Shown here one piece after another: positions 22,663 to 23,361 of a stretch of 23,361 nt of DNA (positions are counted from its first letter, which is position 1; each line of letters begins with the position of its first letter). Under the pieces are notes generated by a model. That model was not told the origin of the DNA and did not search any database. It saw only the letters and a program-made list of their open reading frames with translations. The stretch is taken from NCBI GenBank assembly GCA_017549325.1, contig JAFYVA010000103.1:1-23361 (forward strand), in the 5' to 3' direction. A program made the position numbers and the translations under genes. The DNA comes from Oscillospiraceae bacterium (GTDB taxonomy: Bacteria; Bacillota_A; Clostridia; Oscillospirales; Oscillospiraceae).

Positions 22663-23214
22663 ATGGATAGACGGCAGAGAAAAACAAGAACGGCAATCTT
22701 TCACGCCTTTACAGAACTTCTTTCTAAAAAAGACTTCCATAAAATCACGGTGGAAGAAATTATTATGGGTGCAGATGTGGGGCGGTCCACCTTCTATGCA
22801 CATTTCGAAACAAAAGACGACCTGCTAAAGGCCTTTTGCAGCGATCTCTTCTGCCATGTGTTCGACACGGAGCATAACGAAGGGCACGACCATCAGCACA
22901 TCTTCCACTGCAGCGGATCGCAGCCGGTGTTTTTGCACCTGTTTGAGCATTTTGCAGCAAACGATAACAACCTCTTGTCGCTGCTCTCATCACGGAATAA
23001 CGAGTTGTTCTTAAGGTATTTCAGAGAAAATCTGGAATCACTGATCGCAAGTCATCTTGATTTATTTGCATCGAAGAAAAGCGATACGATCCCCGATGAC
23101 TTTTGGCGCCGCCATATTGTCTCCACCTTTGTGGAAACACTGAAATGGTGGATCTGTAACGGGAGACGCGAGAGCCCGGAAGTCATTACGGCATATTTCT
23201 TCGCGGTTTTGTAA
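22663..23214 (+). CDS. TetR/AcrR-family regulator (TetR_C_8-type)
   Basis: A 183-residue DNA-binding regulator. Residues 1-55 form the TetR HTH: MDRRQRKTRTAIFHAFTELL, then ITVEEIIMGADVGRSTFYAHFETKDDLL. The C-terminal domain (HLFEHFAANDNNLLSLLSS, NELFLRYFRENLESL) resembles the Firmicute TetR_C_8 type. Between them, residues 65-83 are rich in possible metal ligands (H71, H75, H77, H79, H82, C83). Start ATG 22663 is chosen because GGAG lies 8 nt upstream and it gives the family N-terminus; an in-frame ATG at 22645 has no site. It diverges from the CDF exporter, which it probably controls together with itself. Lower GC than the surrounding genes. Confidence 0.9.
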   Translation: MDRRQRKTRTAIFHAFTELLSKKDFHKITVEEIIMGADVGRSTFYAHFETKDDLLKAFCSDLFCHVFDTEHNEGHDHQHIFHCSGSQPVFLHLFEHFAANDNNLLSLLSSRNNELFLRYFRENLESLIASHLDLFASKKSDTIPDDFWRRHIVSTFVETLKWWICNGRRESPEVITAYFFAVL

Positions 23215-23234
23215 TGCCGCACAATCGTTATACA

Positions 23235-23268
23235 AAAAAAATCTCACCCTTTCGGGTGAGATTTTTTT
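23235..23268. terminator. Bidirectional terminator between tetR and the right-edge gene
   Basis: ATCTCACCC (23241-23249) pairs with GGGTGAGAT (23254-23262) around TTTC, with a run of seven Ts (23262-23268) and a matching A-run on the left. Confidence 0.92.
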
Positions 23269-23276
23269 AGCTTCGA

Positions 23277-23361
23277 TTACTCAGCGTCCTCAGCCTCGTC
23301 CTCGTCGGCCTCAACAGCGGGGGCCAGCAGAGCGCGGATGGACAGGGAGATCTTCTGCTTC
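23277..23361 (-). CDS. S1-domain protein C-terminus, partial (30S ribosomal protein S1 or IspH-S1 fusion)
   Basis: Only the last 27 codons lie in the window: KQKISLSIRALLAPAVEADE followed by DEAEDAE and TAA (23279-23277). The KISLSIRALL stretch is the final strand and turn of an S1 RNA-binding domain as it occurs at the end of Firmicute S1 proteins, with the usual acidic tail. In many Clostridia this protein is fused to the isoprenoid enzyme IspH; the rest of the gene is off the right edge, so I cannot tell. Terminated by the hairpin at 23235-23268. Confidence 0.65.
   Translation of the reverse strand, partial: KQKISLSIRALLAPAVEADEDEAEDAE

Noticed and set aside
1..23361. CRISPR array, IS element, prophage, integrase or toxin-antitoxin genes
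   Set aside because: No regularly spaced repeats, transposase or recombinase domains, terminal inverted repeats or typical small gene pairs were seen on either strand.

Overview
The window is a stretch of core chromosome from a GC-rich, low-oxygen-type Firmicute, most likely a member of class Clostridia in the Oscillospiraceae/Ruminococcaceae group. The evidence is the clostridial rpmG-secE-nusG-rplKAJL order, a Bacillota-type L10 leader, a zinc-ribbon L33, a YtvI-like sporulation membrane protein, QueH instead of QueG, and a right-edge gene that looks like the C-terminus of ribosomal protein S1. Assignment to a genus is not possible from what I can see. Most promoters are close to sigma-A consensus with 17-bp spacers, and most transcription units end in clear hairpin-plus-T-run terminators.

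Layout, left to right. (1) The 5' end of murA (minus) diverges from a TrkH/KtrB potassium channel gene (plus). (2) murC and a prolyl-tRNA deacylase gene form a two-gene minus operon that diverges from cca (plus). (3) An ACT-domain regulator (minus) diverges from a YtvI-family membrane protein and an EamA-family transporter (plus). (4) A minus operon encodes a Wzx/MATE-like flippase and a NimA-like flavin-binding protein. (5) A minus operon with 4-nt overlaps encodes dihydropyrimidinase, an unknown three-TM protein and QueH. (6) The macromolecular-synthesis unit dnaG-rpoD plus a small cupin gene (plus) converges on (7) the ribosomal/secretion cluster rpmG-secE-nusG-rplK-rplA-rplJ-rplL (minus). 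(8) ruvX and a BaiN/HI0933 flavoprotein form a plus operon. (9) A lower-GC pair, a zinc-type CDF exporter (minus) and a TetR-family regulator (plus), flank a shared palindromic operator. (10) The 3' end of an S1-domain gene (minus) reaches the right edge.

How the parts relate. murA and murC make peptidoglycan precursors. Cca, the deacylase, QueH, the ribosomal proteins, NusG, DnaG and RpoD serve tRNA maturation, translation, transcription and replication. The TrkH, EamA, flippase and CDF proteins are transporters. I see no CRISPR array, insertion sequence, prophage, tRNA or rRNA gene.

The window is mostly ordinary. The best candidates for new biology are regulatory. One is a CDF-TetR pair with a 23-bp palindrome placed to control both genes and a His/Cys-rich segment in the TetR protein. 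Another is a complete attenuator in the L10 leader, with visible antiterminator and terminator repeats. A third is a three-hairpin leader before rplK. Others are a 14-codon ORF overlapping the start of the ACT-domain gene, and several divergent gene pairs whose -10 boxes overlap. Two organisation points also stand out: rplL is cut off from rpoBC by a bidirectional terminator, and RpoD carries an acidic insertion before its core region 2. No intergenic gap exceeds 300 bases.
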